Both the position numbers and the translations under genes were made by a program. Shown piece after piece: positions 35,376 to 44,723 of a DNA stretch of 64,000 nucleotides (position 1 is its first letter; every line of letters begins with the position of its first letter). This DNA is from Desulfuromonadaceae bacterium (GTDB lineage Bacteria > Desulfobacterota > Desulfuromonadia > Geobacterales > Pseudopelobacteraceae). The notes under the pieces are model-generated. The model searched no databases. It had not been told where the DNA came from and saw only the letters and a program-made list of their open reading frames with translations. The DNA is taken from positions 16,428 through 80,427 of the forward strand of contig JAQUHA010000018.1 in the NCBI GenBank assembly GCA_028683855.1, written 5' to 3'.

Positions 35376-35873
35376 CTACGACAAGCGCCCTTTATACGGT
35401 TCGCGGTCTGGTCCCTGCAGAGGATAATCCTTGCGAAGCGGATACCCGACCCAGTCTTCGGTCATAAGTATACGGCGTAGATCAGGATGGTTCTCGAATA
35501 CTATGCCGAACAGGTCAAAGACTTCGCGCTCAAGCCAGTTGGCGGTTGACCATACCTGTGTAGCAGTCGGTATTCTGCAATCAGACTCGGTTACAGCTGT
35601 TTTTATACGGAGTCTGTCTTTATTAGGAATTGACAAGAGCTGGTAAACCACCATAAATCTGTCGGTCTTCTTGTTCAGATAATCGACTGCAGTAAGATCA
35701 GTCAACTGATTATACTGGAGACTCAGCTTAAGGAACGAAAGTATATCGATAATTGCGTCTTTCGCTACAGTTACTGTAACTTCGCCTCTAAATTCGACGA
35801 CATCTAATATTGACGCGGCAAATTTCTCTTTTAGCTTCAATACTGCTCGATTGTTTTCTGCCATAATATCCAA
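35376..35873 (-). CDS. nuoC: NADH-quinone oxidoreductase subunit C
   Basis: 165 aa, the 30-kDa subunit. Family signature: WLEREVFDLFGIVFENHPDL, then RRILMTEDWVGYPLRKDYPL. The unfused state of nuoC and nuoD differs from the E. coli NuoCD fusion. Confidence 0.95.
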   Translation of the reverse strand: MDIMAENNRAVLKLKEKFAASILDVVEFRGEVTVTVAKDAIIDILSFLKLSLQYNQLTDLTAVDYLNKKTDRFMVVYQLLSIPNKDRLRIKTAVTESDCRIPTATQVWSTANWLEREVFDLFGIVFENHPDLRRILMTEDWVGYPLRKDYPLQGPDREPYKGRLS

Positions 35874-35918
35874 CCCTTTTGTGGGATTTATATTTTCCAG
35901 CGCTTATTTTATTCTTAA

Positions 35919-36434
35919 TCAGGCGGCTTCAGGAATATAGCGTTCGCCCAGACCGATAGCTGCACCAAATGAGTTGCGTTCCTTCATAATTTTATCCTGC
36001 AACTTCATTAAGCCAAATAACAGAGCCTCCGGTCGGGGGGGGCATCCAGGAATGTACACATCAACCGGGAGCGCCTCGTCGATACCCTGAACAACACTAT
36101 ATGTATCAAAAACGCCACCGGAACAGGCACACGCCCCCATGGCAATAACATACTTTGGCTCAGGCATCTGCTCATAAACAGTCATAATTACCGGAAGCAT
36201 TTTCTTTGTGACTGTTCCCGCTATAATAATGCAGTCGGACTGACGTGGAGATGCACGGAATATTATACCAAAACGGTCAAGGTCATTATGTGATGCGCCG
36301 GTCGCCATCATTTCAATAGCGCAACAAGCCAAACCAAACGTCATCGGCCAGATGGATGACTTCCGGGACCAGTTAACCAAAAGATCCAGTGACGTTGTGA
36401 TAACATTATCGCCAAGCGGATTGTCTACTCCCAT
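35919..36434 (-). CDS. nuoB: NADH-quinone oxidoreductase subunit B
   Basis: 171 aa, carries cluster N2, the direct electron donor to quinone. Ligands lie in [25 protein letters not shown] and [12 protein letters not shown]. The start overlaps the end of nuoA by 10 bases, so translation is probably coupled. Confidence 0.96.
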   Translation of the reverse strand: MGVDNPLGDNVITTSLDLLVNWSRKSSIWPMTFGLACCAIEMMATGASHNDLDRFGIIFRASPRQSDCIIIAGTVTKKMLPVIMTVYEQMPEPKYVIAMGACACSGGVFDTYSVVQGIDEALPVDVYIPGCPPRPEALLFGLMKLQDKIMKERNSFGAAIGLGERYIPEAA

Positions 36435-36784
36435 TCCAGCGCTCCTTTTTTCCAGACATAAATATAACCAACAAAGAGAATAACTATAAAAACAGCCATT
36501 TCAACCAAGCCGAACATACCAAGTTTTTTGTACAGAATTGCCCATGGGTAGAGAAAAACAGCTTCTATATCAAACAGGATAAAGAGAACTGCAATCAGAT
36601 AGAACTTTATTGAATACCGTTCACGGGCAGTCCCTACAGGCTCACAACCACTCTCATACGGCTGCAGTTTTACTTTTGATTTTTTTTTCTGCCCTATTAA
36701 TGACGACATTACGAGCGAAACAAGCCCGAACCCTACAGCTACGAGTACTAAAAGTAATATTGGCAAATACGCACCAAGCATCAA
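36425..36784 (-). CDS. nuoA: NADH-quinone oxidoreductase subunit A
   Basis: 119 aa, three membrane helices. Marks: [20 protein letters not shown] in the loop that shapes the quinone channel, and [13 protein letters not shown]. First gene of the operon; its promoter lies at 36829-36857. Confidence 0.96.
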   Translation of the reverse strand: MMLGAYLPILLLVLVAVGFGLVSLVMSSLIGQKKKSKVKLQPYESGCEPVGTARERYSIKFYLIAVLFILFDIEAVFLYPWAILYKKLGMFGLVEMAVFIVILFVGYIYVWKKGALEWE

Positions 36785-36804
36785 AATCCTCCCTACAACG
36801 GACG

Positions 36805-36857
36805 GTATACTGTATACAAACGTTGCGTTTAATATGGCATTTAATTTTCTTTGTCAA
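36805..36857 (-). promoter_or_regulatory. nuo operon promoter with two dyads
   Basis: On the minus strand -35 TTGACA (36852-36857), 17 bases, -10 TATTAA (36829-36834). Two dyads follow: AAACG-TTG-CGTTT (36818-36830), which overlaps the -10 box, and GTATAC-T-GTATAC (36805-36817), in the expected early transcript. Both are suited to repressor or activator binding; no regulator can be named. Confidence 0.75.
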
Positions 36858-36933
36858 CTCTTTTTTTGGTTCTACTCAATTTATTGAAACCTTAGTGATT
36901 ACCCAAATTGTAAATAAGATTACAGCTTTACCA

Positions 36934-36962
36934 TTGACACACCGGAATAATTCATGTTACCA
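36934..36962 (+). promoter_or_regulatory. Possible hemL promoter
   Basis: -35 TTGACA (36934-36939) with a poor -10 (TTACCA) about 17 bases on. It faces hemL and lies back to back with the nuo promoter. Only the -35 box is convincing. Confidence 0.35.
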
Positions 36963-37016
36963 ACTTTTCTCTAATTTCACATTTACCCTAAACATATCAA
37001 TGCGAGGTTATCACTA

Positions 37017-38303
37017 ATGAACCACGAACGATCGACGACACTATTCAAACTGGCAAAGGCAGCTATACCTGGAGGCGTAAACAGTCCGGTACGCGCATTT
37101 AAATCTGTAGGAACAGATCCTCTGTTTATTAAAAGAGCGTCCGGCAGTCACATTTTCGACGAAGACAACAATACTTTTATTGACTATGTAGGCTCCTGGG
37201 GACCAATGATCGTCGGACACTGCAACCCTGAAGTAATAAAAGCCGTTCAGGATACAATGGCAAGCGGCGCAAGCTTCGGCGCACCTACAGAGCGTGAGAC
37301 AGTGCTTGCCAATATGGTGATAGATGCTGTCCCATCTATCGAAATGGTACGAATGGTCAGTTCCGGCACAGAGGCAACCATGAGTGCTATTCGCCTGGCG
37401 CGCGGATATACAGGACGTGATAAAATTCTCAAGTTTTCCGGTTGCTATCATGGACATTCCGACTCATTGCTCGTTAAAGCCGGCTCTGGAGCAGCAACAT
37501 TCGGCGTTCCTGATTCACCCGGTGTGCCGGCTGATTTTGCAAAACACACACTAACCGCTGAATTTAACTCACTCGAATCGGTACTCTCGCTGGTCTCCAA
37601 AAACAAAGATTCCATCGCCTGTATCATTGTAGAACCTATTGCCGGAAATATGGGCACCGTACCTCCGCGAGAAGGATTTCTTGAGGGCTTGCGCAAAATC
37701 TGTACTGATGAAGGAATACTGTTGATCTTTGACGAGGTAATGTCAGGCTTTCGAGTTGCCTACGGTGGAGCACAGGAAGTTTATGGTGTTACACCGGACA
37801 TGACAACACTTGGTAAAATTATCGGTGGAGGTTTACCGGTTGGAGCTTTCGGGGGTAGACGCGATATTATGGAAAAATTATCTCCATCCGGCGGAATATA
37901 TCAGGCAGGAACATTATCAGGCAACCCTCTTGCCATGTCAGCAGGAATTGCAACATTGAGTATTTTAAAACAGCCGGATTTTTACAAAAAACTTGAAGAG
38001 AAGAGTCTCGCTGTAGCTGATGGCATTTCAAATGCCGCCAGGAAAGCCGGCTACCCTATCTACTCAACCCGAGTCGGCAGTATGTTCTGTGCTTTCTTTA
38101 ATAAGAATGAAGTTTATGACTGGACTACCGCCAGCCAATGTGACACACAGAGTTTTGCCAAATACTTCATTTCAATGCTGGAAGAAGGGGTATATCTGGC
38201 TCCTTCGCAGTTTGAGACTGCCTTTGTCTCTGCTGCCCATACAGACTCAGACATCGAGAATACAATTGCTGCGGCTGAAAAATCTTTCAAACTGATCAGC
38301 TGA
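37017..38303 (+). CDS. hemL: Glutamate-1-semialdehyde 2,1-aminomutase
   Basis: 428 aa PLP enzyme that makes 5-aminolevulinate, the tetrapyrrole precursor. The PLP lysine is K267 in [18 protein letters not shown]; other marks are [11 protein letters not shown] at the N-terminus, [20 protein letters not shown] and [11 protein letters not shown]. Divergent from the nuo operon. Haem demand for cytochromes makes the location next to respiratory genes sensible. Confidence 0.96.
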   Translation: MNHERSTTLFKLAKAAIPGGVNSPVRAFKSVGTDPLFIKRASGSHIFDEDNNTFIDYVGSWGPMIVGHCNPEVIKAVQDTMASGASFGAPTERETVLANMVIDAVPSIEMVRMVSSGTEATMSAIRLARGYTGRDKILKFSGCYHGHSDSLLVKAGSGAATFGVPDSPGVPADFAKHTLTAEFNSLESVLSLVSKNKDSIACIIVEPIAGNMGTVPPREGFLEGLRKICTDEGILLIFDEVMSGFRVAYGGAQEVYGVTPDMTTLGKIIGGGLPVGAFGGRRDIMEKLSPSGGIYQAGTLSGNPLAMSAGIATLSILKQPDFYKKLEEKSLAVADGISNAARKAGYPIYSTRVGSMFCAFFNKNEVYDWTTASQCDTQSFAKYFISMLEEGVYLAPSQFETAFVSAAHTDSDIENTIAAAEKSFKLIS

Positions 38304-38340
38304 TTTTGCACTTTTAGTATTTGACAGGAGATTGTAGATC

Positions 38341-38391
38341 ATGTTATTCAATACCGGTTTTGTGTCCCGCATTATATCGGTTTCTCCGTGA
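38341..38391 (+). CDS. Possible 16-codon leader ORF before atpZ
   Basis: An ATG at 38341 with AGGAG ten bases upstream opens 16 codons ending in a TGA that overlaps the GTG start of the next gene (GTGA). The start at 38388 has no Shine-Dalgarno of its own, so this short ORF may deliver ribosomes to it. Whether the peptide itself matters is unknown. Confidence 0.35.
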   Translation: MLFNTGFVSRIISVSP

Positions 38392-38627
38392 GCTCCAGCA
38401 GACGCGAACTTTTTCAAAGCCTTGCAACTGTTTCCAGCATGGGCATTTCCGTAGTTCTGGCTATTGGAATAGGCGTATGGTTTGGTTTGGGGCTTGATCG
38501 CTGGTTCGGCACAACACCATGGTTCTTTTATATCTTTTTATTAATCGGGATTGCCGCCGCCTTCAAGAATGTTTATGTAATTGCCGGCAGGGAGATCCGA
38601 AAAAGTGATGATGATCAACGAGGATAA
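38388..38627 (+). CDS. atpZ: AtpZ/AtpI family protein
   Basis: 79 aa with two membrane helices: VSSMGISVVLAIGIGVWFG and TPWFFYIFLLIGIAAAFKN, the AtpZ form of the ATP synthase helper protein. GTG start. It heads the Fo cluster; its stop lies inside the following gene (overlap of about 20 bases). Family members are linked to assembly of the c-ring or magnesium handling. Confidence 0.8.
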   Translation: MSSSRRELFQSLATVSSMGISVVLAIGIGVWFGLGLDRWFGTTPWFFYIFLLIGIAAAFKNVYVIAGREIRKSDDDQRG

Positions 38628-38985
38628 TCTCTTTCCCGTCATCATAAAAGGGAGTGCCTTGCTTCTGTCTGTTTTAACCCTAGCGGGCTGGGCTCTCTTT
38701 TCTAAAGAATTTGCTCTTGGTTCTCTTGCCGGAGGCTGTATTTCAATTCTAAACTTTTTCTGGATTAGAAATGTAATGCAGCGAGTCCTTGGACAGCTAC
38801 CCGCTAGAGCAACTGTTTATGCACAGTTTCGCTTTATTGCACGCTTGAGTTTTACAGGAATTCTTCTTTATTTAATTATCACGTCAGGCTGGTTTTCGTT
38901 AGCCGGACTTTTTGCAGGGCTCTCAATTATTGTAGTCAACATAATAGCACTTTCACTTTACAGCGCTCTCAGCGCGGGAGGTTAG
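38608..38985 (+). CDS. atpI: ATP synthase subunit I
   Basis: 125 aa from the ATG at 38608 (a second ATG follows directly). Four membrane helices, with the family segment [20 protein letters not shown]. AtpI helps form the c-ring. The overlap with atpZ and a 4-base gap to atpB support one operon. Confidence 0.85.
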   Translation: MMINEDNLFPVIIKGSALLLSVLTLAGWALFSKEFALGSLAGGCISILNFFWIRNVMQRVLGQLPARATVYAQFRFIARLSFTGILLYLIITSGWFSLAGLFAGLSIIVVNIIALSLYSALSAGG

Positions 38986-38989
38986 CTTC

Positions 38990-39679
38990 ATGGTTCACCC
39001 CTTACTTTTTCTTGAATTTTTCCGCAAACTGCTTGCTCCGCTGCATCTACCCGCTGCCAGCGTTGATGCGATCTCATATACCTGGCTTATTCTACTCCTT
39101 CTTCTGGTAGTATCTCTGATGGCAACTTCAGCCTTGAAGTCGATTCCAACCGGGATGCAGAATTTCATGGAGTCGGTCATCGGTGGCATTGAAGTTATGA
39201 TCGTTGACACAATGGGAGAAGAGGGTCGTTCATTCTTCCCACTTATTGCCACACTGGCTATATTTGTTCTTGTATCAAACCTGATCGGCCTGATACCCGG
39301 CTTTTTTCCACCGACCGCCAATATAAACACAACGGCAGCCTGCGCAGTGATAGTATTCATCTCCACCCATGTGGTCGGAATTAAACACCACGGCCTAGGC
39401 TATATTAAACATTTCCTCGGACCAATCGCATGGCTTGCACCGGTAATGTTTTTCATCGAAGTCATCGGTCACCTGAGCCGTCCCGTTTCACTTACACTCC
39501 GTCTCTTTGGCAACATGAACGGTCACGAACTTGTCCTAATGATTTTCTTCGGACTGGCACCATTTCTTGTACCTCTCCCAATGATGCTGATGGGTGTTCT
39601 CGTTTCTTTTATTCAGGCTTTTGTATTCATGCTCCTCGCCATGATTTACATTCAGGGTTCTCTGGAACACGCACACTAA
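38990..39679 (+). CDS. atpB: ATP synthase Fo subunit a
   Basis: 229 aa. The essential arginine lies in [20 protein letters not shown], and the C-terminal helix in [20 protein letters not shown] has the conserved Gln and Tyr. Forms the half-channels for ion passage beside the c-ring. Confidence 0.95.
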   Translation: MVHPLLFLEFFRKLLAPLHLPAASVDAISYTWLILLLLLVVSLMATSALKSIPTGMQNFMESVIGGIEVMIVDTMGEEGRSFFPLIATLAIFVLVSNLIGLIPGFFPPTANINTTAACAVIVFISTHVVGIKHHGLGYIKHFLGPIAWLAPVMFFIEVIGHLSRPVSLTLRLFGNMNGHELVLMIFFGLAPFLVPLPMMLMGVLVSFIQAFVFMLLAMIYIQGSLEHAH

Positions 39680-39742
39680 TTAAATTAAAACCGATATACT
39701 CCTATACAGTTTAGGAGACAAAACCAAGTGGAGGTAGTAAAG

Positions 39743-40018
39743 ATGAGTTTTTTCACGATGTGCGTTCTTGCAGCAGGTATTGGTATGGCTCTTGGTACAG
39801 TAGGTACCGGCATTGGTCAGGGTCTCGCAGTTAAAAGCGCTGTTGAAGGCGTCTCCCGTAACCCGGGTGCTTCCGGCAAAATCCTGACCACCATGATGAT
39901 TGGTCTGGCTATGATCGAGTCACTCGCAATTTATGCGCTGGTTGTCTGCCTGATCATCCTGTTCGCTAACCCTTACAAAGATATCGCTATCAAACTGGCT
40001 GAAACTGTAGCAAAGTAA
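39743..40018 (+). CDS. atpE: ATP synthase Fo subunit c
   Basis: 91 aa from the ATG at 39743, which follows GGAGGT; a GTG at 39728 overlaps that binding site and is less likely. Two helices joined by the RNPGASGK loop. The ion site is E59 in MIESLAIYALV, with Q26 in GIGQG, S60 and Y64. Cluster ends here: no atpF, H, A, G, D or C genes, in keeping with the split ATP synthase loci of Geobacter. Confidence 0.96.
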   Translation: MSFFTMCVLAAGIGMALGTVGTGIGQGLAVKSAVEGVSRNPGASGKILTTMMIGLAMIESLAIYALVVCLIILFANPYKDIAIKLAETVAK

Positions 40019-40045
40019 TCACAAATTACGGCGTAACTTTTATTT

Positions 40046-40083
40046 AAAAAAGCGGCATCCATCCTGGATGCCGCTTTTGTTTT
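40046..40083 (+). terminator. Terminator after atpE
   Basis: Stem AAAAGCGGCATCCA / TGGATGCCGCTTTT with a 3-base loop, followed by GTTTT. Ends the Fo cluster and lies just before panE. Confidence 0.9.
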
Positions 40084-40104
40084 ATGCGGAGGTCTATTAT
40101 CAAA

Positions 40105-41025
40105 ATGAAGATCGCTATTGTCGGGTCAGGAGCCTTGGGGCTTTATTACGGCGCTCTGCTTCAGCAGGGAGGCTCAGATGTTCACTTCCTGTTGAGACGT
40201 GACTATCAGGCTATAAAAAATAATGGTCTCAAGATATATTCTATCAATGGCGACTTTAAACTGCCAAATGTCCAAGGTTATAACAATTCAGAAGATATTG
40301 GCAAAGTTGACCTGATTCTGGTTGCCCTGAAAACTTTCTCAAACCACTCTTTAAAAGAGCTTATAACTCCGCTTCTATCTGATAAAACAGAAATTCTTAC
40401 TCTCCAGAACGGTCTTGGCAATGAAGAAATGTTAGCGGATCTCTTTGGTGAAGAGCGGATTATCGGTGGGATAGCCTTTCTATGTTCAAACCGTGGCGCC
40501 CCTGGCGAGGTACATCATCTTGGAGCCGGTCGTATTACAATAGGCGAATATAAACCCTCCCAAAGCAAGCGACTGGAGATAATTTCTTCCATTTTTAACT
40601 CTTGCAAAATTGATTGCCATACAACTAATGACCTTAAAAAGATTCGTTGGGAAAAACTTGTCTGGAATATTCCGTTTAACGGACTATCCGCCCTCCTGAT
40701 GCAGAGCGTTGACTCACTCCTCTCTCTACATCATACCAGAAGTCTGATTCGTAAAATAATGCTGGAAGTTATAAAAGCAGCCAATGCACAGCAACTAACT
40801 GAAAACATTAAAGATGTGTATGCAGAAAAAATGCTTCTGTTTACCGATAATATGGGAGTTTACAAACCATCAATGCAAATTGACAGAGAAGAGGGGAGAC
40901 AGATAGAAACTGAAGCTATTTTCAGAAAGCCTCTTGAATTTGCCGAAACCACCGGAATTGAAATGCCTCTTGTTGAAATGCTGACTACACTCCTTGAACA
41001 GACGGAATTAGGCAGATTAAAATAG
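40105..41025 (+). CDS. panE: 2-dehydropantoate 2-reductase
   Basis: 306 aa from the ATG at 40105, with GGAGG upstream. N-terminal NADP-binding GSGALGLYYGALL in KIAIVGSG, then LQNGLGNEE and the C-terminal helical domain with KLVWNIPFNGLSAL and GVYKPSMQIDREEGRQIE, which carries the catalytic Lys and substrate residues. It makes pantoate for coenzyme A. The frame is open 7 codons further upstream. Confidence 0.92.
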   Translation: MKIAIVGSGALGLYYGALLQQGGSDVHFLLRRDYQAIKNNGLKIYSINGDFKLPNVQGYNNSEDIGKVDLILVALKTFSNHSLKELITPLLSDKTEILTLQNGLGNEEMLADLFGEERIIGGIAFLCSNRGAPGEVHHLGAGRITIGEYKPSQSKRLEIISSIFNSCKIDCHTTNDLKKIRWEKLVWNIPFNGLSALLMQSVDSLLSLHHTRSLIRKIMLEVIKAANAQQLTENIKDVYAEKMLLFTDNMGVYKPSMQIDREEGRQIETEAIFRKPLEFAETTGIEMPLVEMLTTLLEQTELGRLK

Positions 41026-41042
41026 AAAAGGAAATAATTTAA

Positions 41043-41645
41043 GTGACTTCACATACCCGCATCTATCTTGTACGGCATGGGCAGGTTGTCGGATTTGACC
41101 AGCCTCGTTATAATGGTCAGACTGACGTTGCTCTTACTGATTATGGCATTTTCCAGTATCAACAGCTTAAAGAGAGATTGATATCCAAGCAAATATCAGC
41201 CTGCTATACCAGCGATCTGACACGCTGCGTAACCGGTGCTGCTATCATCAGCGATGCTTTAGGACTTAAGCCAGTCCAGCGTAGCGAATTACGCGAATTG
41301 AATATCGGAATATGGGAAGGAATGGCGTGGGATGAAATAAAATCCATCTACCCTGAAGGATGGCAAGCCAGACTGGAGGACCTGGTTAACTACAGGGTTC
41401 CAAAAGGGGAAAGCCTGAATGACGTAGAAGCTCGCGTAATGCCTGTAATTAATGAAGTAGTTGAGAAACATTCGGGCAAAGAGGTGCTGATTGTAGCGCA
41501 CGGCGGAGTTAACAGGATTGTACTTCTTAACGCAATAAATGCCCCTCTGGCTGGAATGTTCAACATAGAGCAGAGTTACGGCTGTCTGAACATCATCGAT
41601 TACTACACAGATGGCAGGGCGACTGTAAAGCTTTTAAACGGGTAG
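41043..41645 (+). CDS. Histidine phosphatase (CobC/GpmB-like)
   Basis: 200 aa. The active-site motif is YLVRHGQ at the N-terminus, with the second His in VLIVAHGGVNR and the helical ELNIGIWEGMAW segment typical of alpha-ribazole phosphatase or GpmB-type enzymes. GTG start. Could act in cobalamin assembly, but no cob genes lie nearby, so substrate is open. Confidence 0.85.
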   Translation: MTSHTRIYLVRHGQVVGFDQPRYNGQTDVALTDYGIFQYQQLKERLISKQISACYTSDLTRCVTGAAIISDALGLKPVQRSELRELNIGIWEGMAWDEIKSIYPEGWQARLEDLVNYRVPKGESLNDVEARVMPVINEVVEKHSGKEVLIVAHGGVNRIVLLNAINAPLAGMFNIEQSYGCLNIIDYYTDGRATVKLLNG

Positions 41646-41657
41646 CATTTTCATTGC

Positions 41658-42365
41658 CTACTTAATGAAAAACCCGATTGCTCTTGTTACGATATCAAAA
41701 AGGTCAGGATCAGACTTTCTCAAATCACCGCCAAAGAGCCCATAACCGGACTCCTCCGTAAATGTTGTGTCGTATCTTGACTGCGCCTGCAGCTTGCGGT
41801 TCTGCCGTTCAAGTTCACGCATCTCGATTTTGCCCTGTTCATCATCCCTTTGCTGCTGCAGAAGTTTACCCCCCGCCTTCATCCAATCAAACAGACGCCT
41901 TAACTCGCCGCCATCAAGCCACACTCCATGTTCCCTGCAACGATCCACTATAACCCCGCTATTAGTTCCAAAGTTTACGCGATTCATAATTTTGGCGCAG
42001 ACAGGGCATTTTATGTAGAAAGCACCCCTTTCGTCACGGTTTTCTATTTTCCTGATACAGTCAAGTTTATCCCTGTCAATGGAAAATACATTTGTGACCG
42101 TACCCTCCAAAAGGGCTTCAAGCTCGTTAGGATCGAAGAAAAGCCCAAGACATACCTCACACCGTTCAATATAAAACTTCTCTTGAGCAGTTAAATCAAT
42201 TGTTGAAAGAGATATGCCGCAGCGGGGGCAGATGCGCTCCGACTCTGTTTTATTAGTCGTAAAGTAATGAATCCCTTTAAGATCTATATCGGTAAAACCG
42301 CCGCAGTAATCACACCTGTTTGAGCCATACGGCATAGGAGCTGAGCAGTTTGAGCAGTTAGCCAA
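41658..42365 (-). CDS. TFIIB-type zinc-ribbon protein
   Basis: 235 aa with several Cys pairs: CSNCSAP, CDYCGG, then two zf-TFIIB-like units, CPRCGISLSTID with CEVCLGLFFDPNELEAL, and CPVCAKIMNRVNFGTNSG with CREHGVWLDGGELRRLF. The C-terminal part has a charged helix. It follows the SPFH gene by 48 bases on the same strand, suggesting a two-gene unit. Function unknown. Confidence 0.8.
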   Translation of the reverse strand: MANCSNCSAPMPYGSNRCDYCGGFTDIDLKGIHYFTTNKTESERICPRCGISLSTIDLTAQEKFYIERCEVCLGLFFDPNELEALLEGTVTNVFSIDRDKLDCIRKIENRDERGAFYIKCPVCAKIMNRVNFGTNSGVIVDRCREHGVWLDGGELRRLFDWMKAGGKLLQQQRDDEQGKIEMRELERQNRKLQAQSRYDTTFTEESGYGLFGGDLRKSDPDLFDIVTRAIGFFIK

Positions 42366-42413
42366 AATTTTCCCTCATAAATAAAACATTATTATCGGTA
42401 TGAAACTGCAAAT

Positions 42414-43517
42414 TCATGGCAGCGGAGGAGGCATTAGCTGCAGAAGTGATCTTAACTCATCAAAGCTTTCAGCCACTGCCCATGTTTCCATGCCCTGTTT
42501 CCATAAAAGGGACCCTGCTGTGATTCCCCCATCTTGAATCTTCATAGCTATATTTTTAAAATTGTACGGACCGCTCCTTGTAGAGTTATCTCCCACATAA
42601 TACAGCGTTTCAGAGTTATTCCCCTGCAGAGGCGGCGGCAGGACTGCATCAGACTCACGAGAAGAAGCCATTATATTTCCGAGCTGATTTGCCATGGCAA
42701 ATCCCATTCCCATACCTACACCTGATGACGCATCCCCGCCCGGATTTTTTGCAGCGCTCTCAAGCGCCTGAGCTGCTTGAAATTTAACATAATTATCCAG
42801 ATTACCAATAATTCCCATACTGCTCTTCTTATCAACTGCTTCTTCAACTTCAGCAGGGAGAGAAATGTTTTCAATCAGTAGTTTTGTAACTTCAAGACCA
42901 TATTCATGAAACTCCGACGCTATTTTCTTATTAAGAAGCGATGACAGTTCAGTGTAATTAGCTGAGAGGTCAAGTACTTGAATGCCACTCTCCCCAAGTA
43001 GATCTGAAAATCTGCTTACAACAAGATTCCTTAACTGCTCACTTATATCATCAACAGTAAAGTGTCCGGCGGTTCCGGCAATCTCTTTAATAAATCTTGC
43101 TGGATCACTTACTCTTACCACGTATGTACCAAACGACCGCAGTCGTACCGGACCAAATTCATTATCGCGCAGTATTACCGGATTTTTTGTTCCCCACTTC
43201 AGATTAGTAAAATTACGGGTATTCACAAAATATACTTCAGCCTTAAAAGGGCTGTGAAAACCGTACTTCCACCCCATTAAAGTGGTAAGAACCGGAAGAT
43301 TTTTGGTCGTAAGACTGAACTGCCCTGATGAAAACACGTCGGCTATATTCCCCCTATCCACAAAAACAGCCGACTGAGACTGCCTCACAACGAGCTGCGC
43401 TCCGTACTTTATCTCATTATCGAATCGTGGAAATCGCCATACCATCGTATCGCTTGTATCATCCAGCCACTCGATAATATCTAGCAGTTCCGCCGTAGCT
43501 TTTTCCCATAGCGTCAT
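42414..43517 (-). CDS. SPFH-domain protein with C-terminal GYF_2-like domain
   Basis: 367 aa. The N-terminal 250 residues look like the SPFH / virion-core-like family (YdjI-type): VVRQSQSAVFVDRGNIADVF, YFVNTRNFTNLKWGTKNPV and an alpha region. The last 60 residues, YYVGDNSTRSGPYNFKNIA and KQGMETWAVAESFDEL, match GYF_2 (DUF4339). A Gly/Met-rich spacer joins them. No membrane segment. Such proteins often sit beside zinc-ribbon proteins, as here. Confidence 0.8.
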   Translation of the reverse strand: MTLWEKATAELLDIIEWLDDTSDTMVWRFPRFDNEIKYGAQLVVRQSQSAVFVDRGNIADVFSSGQFSLTTKNLPVLTTLMGWKYGFHSPFKAEVYFVNTRNFTNLKWGTKNPVILRDNEFGPVRLRSFGTYVVRVSDPARFIKEIAGTAGHFTVDDISEQLRNLVVSRFSDLLGESGIQVLDLSANYTELSSLLNKKIASEFHEYGLEVTKLLIENISLPAEVEEAVDKKSSMGIIGNLDNYVKFQAAQALESAAKNPGGDASSGVGMGMGFAMANQLGNIMASSRESDAVLPPPLQGNNSETLYYVGDNSTRSGPYNFKNIAMKIQDGGITAGSLLWKQGMETWAVAESFDELRSLLQLMPPPLP

Positions 43518-43658
43518 ATAAATACCCCCGACACGAGTTTTAATGTTAAAACGGGTTATATGATAACGAATATTTTATTGATATCAAGCTGAATATAGCT
43601 TGTCACAGAGTGAAGATGGTTTTAAACTCCGATCCACCACTAAAAAGGATTTCTTGCG

Positions 43659-43982
43659 ATGAGATCACGAAGCCCCAGAACTGTTGTACTTCCAAATGCC
43701 GCTGAAGCTGCCGCTCTCGTGAAAAAAATGCGTGGAGAGATCGATGGAAATGAGAACTACCGCACTAAATCGCTTAAAATCTTTGGTCCGGTCTGTGCCA
43801 AGTGCGGTCGTGAGTTTGATCAGAGCAACCTCAAACTCCTGACCGTTCACCACAGGGATGGCAACCATCAAAACAATCCTCCTGATGGATCGAACTGGGA
43901 GAATCTCTGCATACACTGCCACGACGACGAGCATTCCAGAGAAATATTGGGTGATTATTTATCAGCAGAGAATATAAAATAA
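43659..43982 (+). CDS. HNH nuclease of the YajD type
   Basis: 107 aa. The HNH fold is shown by CAKCGREFDQSNLKLLTVHH, with DGNHQNNPPDGSNWENLC and CHDDEHSRE. Both CxxC pairs for zinc are present. YajD-type proteins are small HNH proteins of unknown substrate. It stops three bases before the next gene starts. Confidence 0.85.
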   Translation: MRSRSPRTVVLPNAAEAAALVKKMRGEIDGNENYRTKSLKIFGPVCAKCGREFDQSNLKLLTVHHRDGNHQNNPPDGSNWENLCIHCHDDEHSREILGDYLSAENIK

Positions 43983-43985
43983 TGA

Positions 43986-44720
43986 TTGATGCGACTCATG
44001 AGCCAGAGTAATAAGCTTCAAACCGGCAAGAGTAACACGGCTGTTTCATTGACCAGAACTATTCTGGCTGCCGGGCTTACAGTTGAACTTATCTACATAT
44101 TCAAACGTGGTATATCCGCAGGTCGCGTTCCGCTGCTGGGACCGCATGACACCCTCATGTTTTTCTCAGCATCCATTATTCTCATGGCTCTCACAACCTC
44201 TTTCTCACCAACACTTGCCCGAAAAAACTGGTTCAATAACGCTACCGGAGTTTGTGCCGCTCTTTGTGCAGGCATAGCTTTTATTTTTCCTGCCTCTTCT
44301 ATGCAAATGCCTCAGATTCTCGACACTCTATGGTTTGAAGCGCACGTAGCTCTTGCCTTTTTCTCTTATGCCCTTTTTACTATCGGCGCAATTCTCTCCC
44401 TTGGCTATATTATAAAAAAAGAGAGAAGCCTGTTGGATATTCAGTTCAGGGTTGCATTAACAGGGTGGTCTTTTTTCTCCGCCTCAATGATTTCTGGGGG
44501 AATATGGGGGTATTATGCATGGGGGACTTACTGGTTATGGACTCCAAAAGAACTTTGGACTTCAATTTTATGGCTCTATTATTCACTCCTGCTTCATATC
44601 CGCTTTAAAGGGAGCAGAGGGGACACTCTATCCGCCTGGCTCGGTATTGCAGGTTTTATCATAATGCTGTTTACTTATCTTGGAGTCAGCCTGCTAATGA
44701 AAAGTTCGCACAGCTTCTAA
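43986..44720 (+). CDS. CcsA-like cytochrome c assembly protein (second copy)
   Basis: 244 aa, about eight membrane helices. It resembles the CcsA/HemX family, but the haem loop reads WGTYWLWTPKELWTSILW: the Asp of the WWD motif is Thr. The two flanking His remain, in LWFEAHVALAFF and YSLLLHIRF. A second ATG lies next to the first. It pairs with the ResB-like gene that starts 4 bases after its stop. The change could mean a different haem step, or an assembly factor for one cytochrome. Confidence 0.8.
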   Translation: MMRLMSQSNKLQTGKSNTAVSLTRTILAAGLTVELIYIFKRGISAGRVPLLGPHDTLMFFSASIILMALTTSFSPTLARKNWFNNATGVCAALCAGIAFIFPASSMQMPQILDTLWFEAHVALAFFSYALFTIGAILSLGYIIKKERSLLDIQFRVALTGWSFFSASMISGGIWGYYAWGTYWLWTPKELWTSILWLYYSLLLHIRFKGSRGDTLSAWLGIAGFIIMLFTYLGVSLLMKSSHSF

Positions 44721-44723
44721 ACC

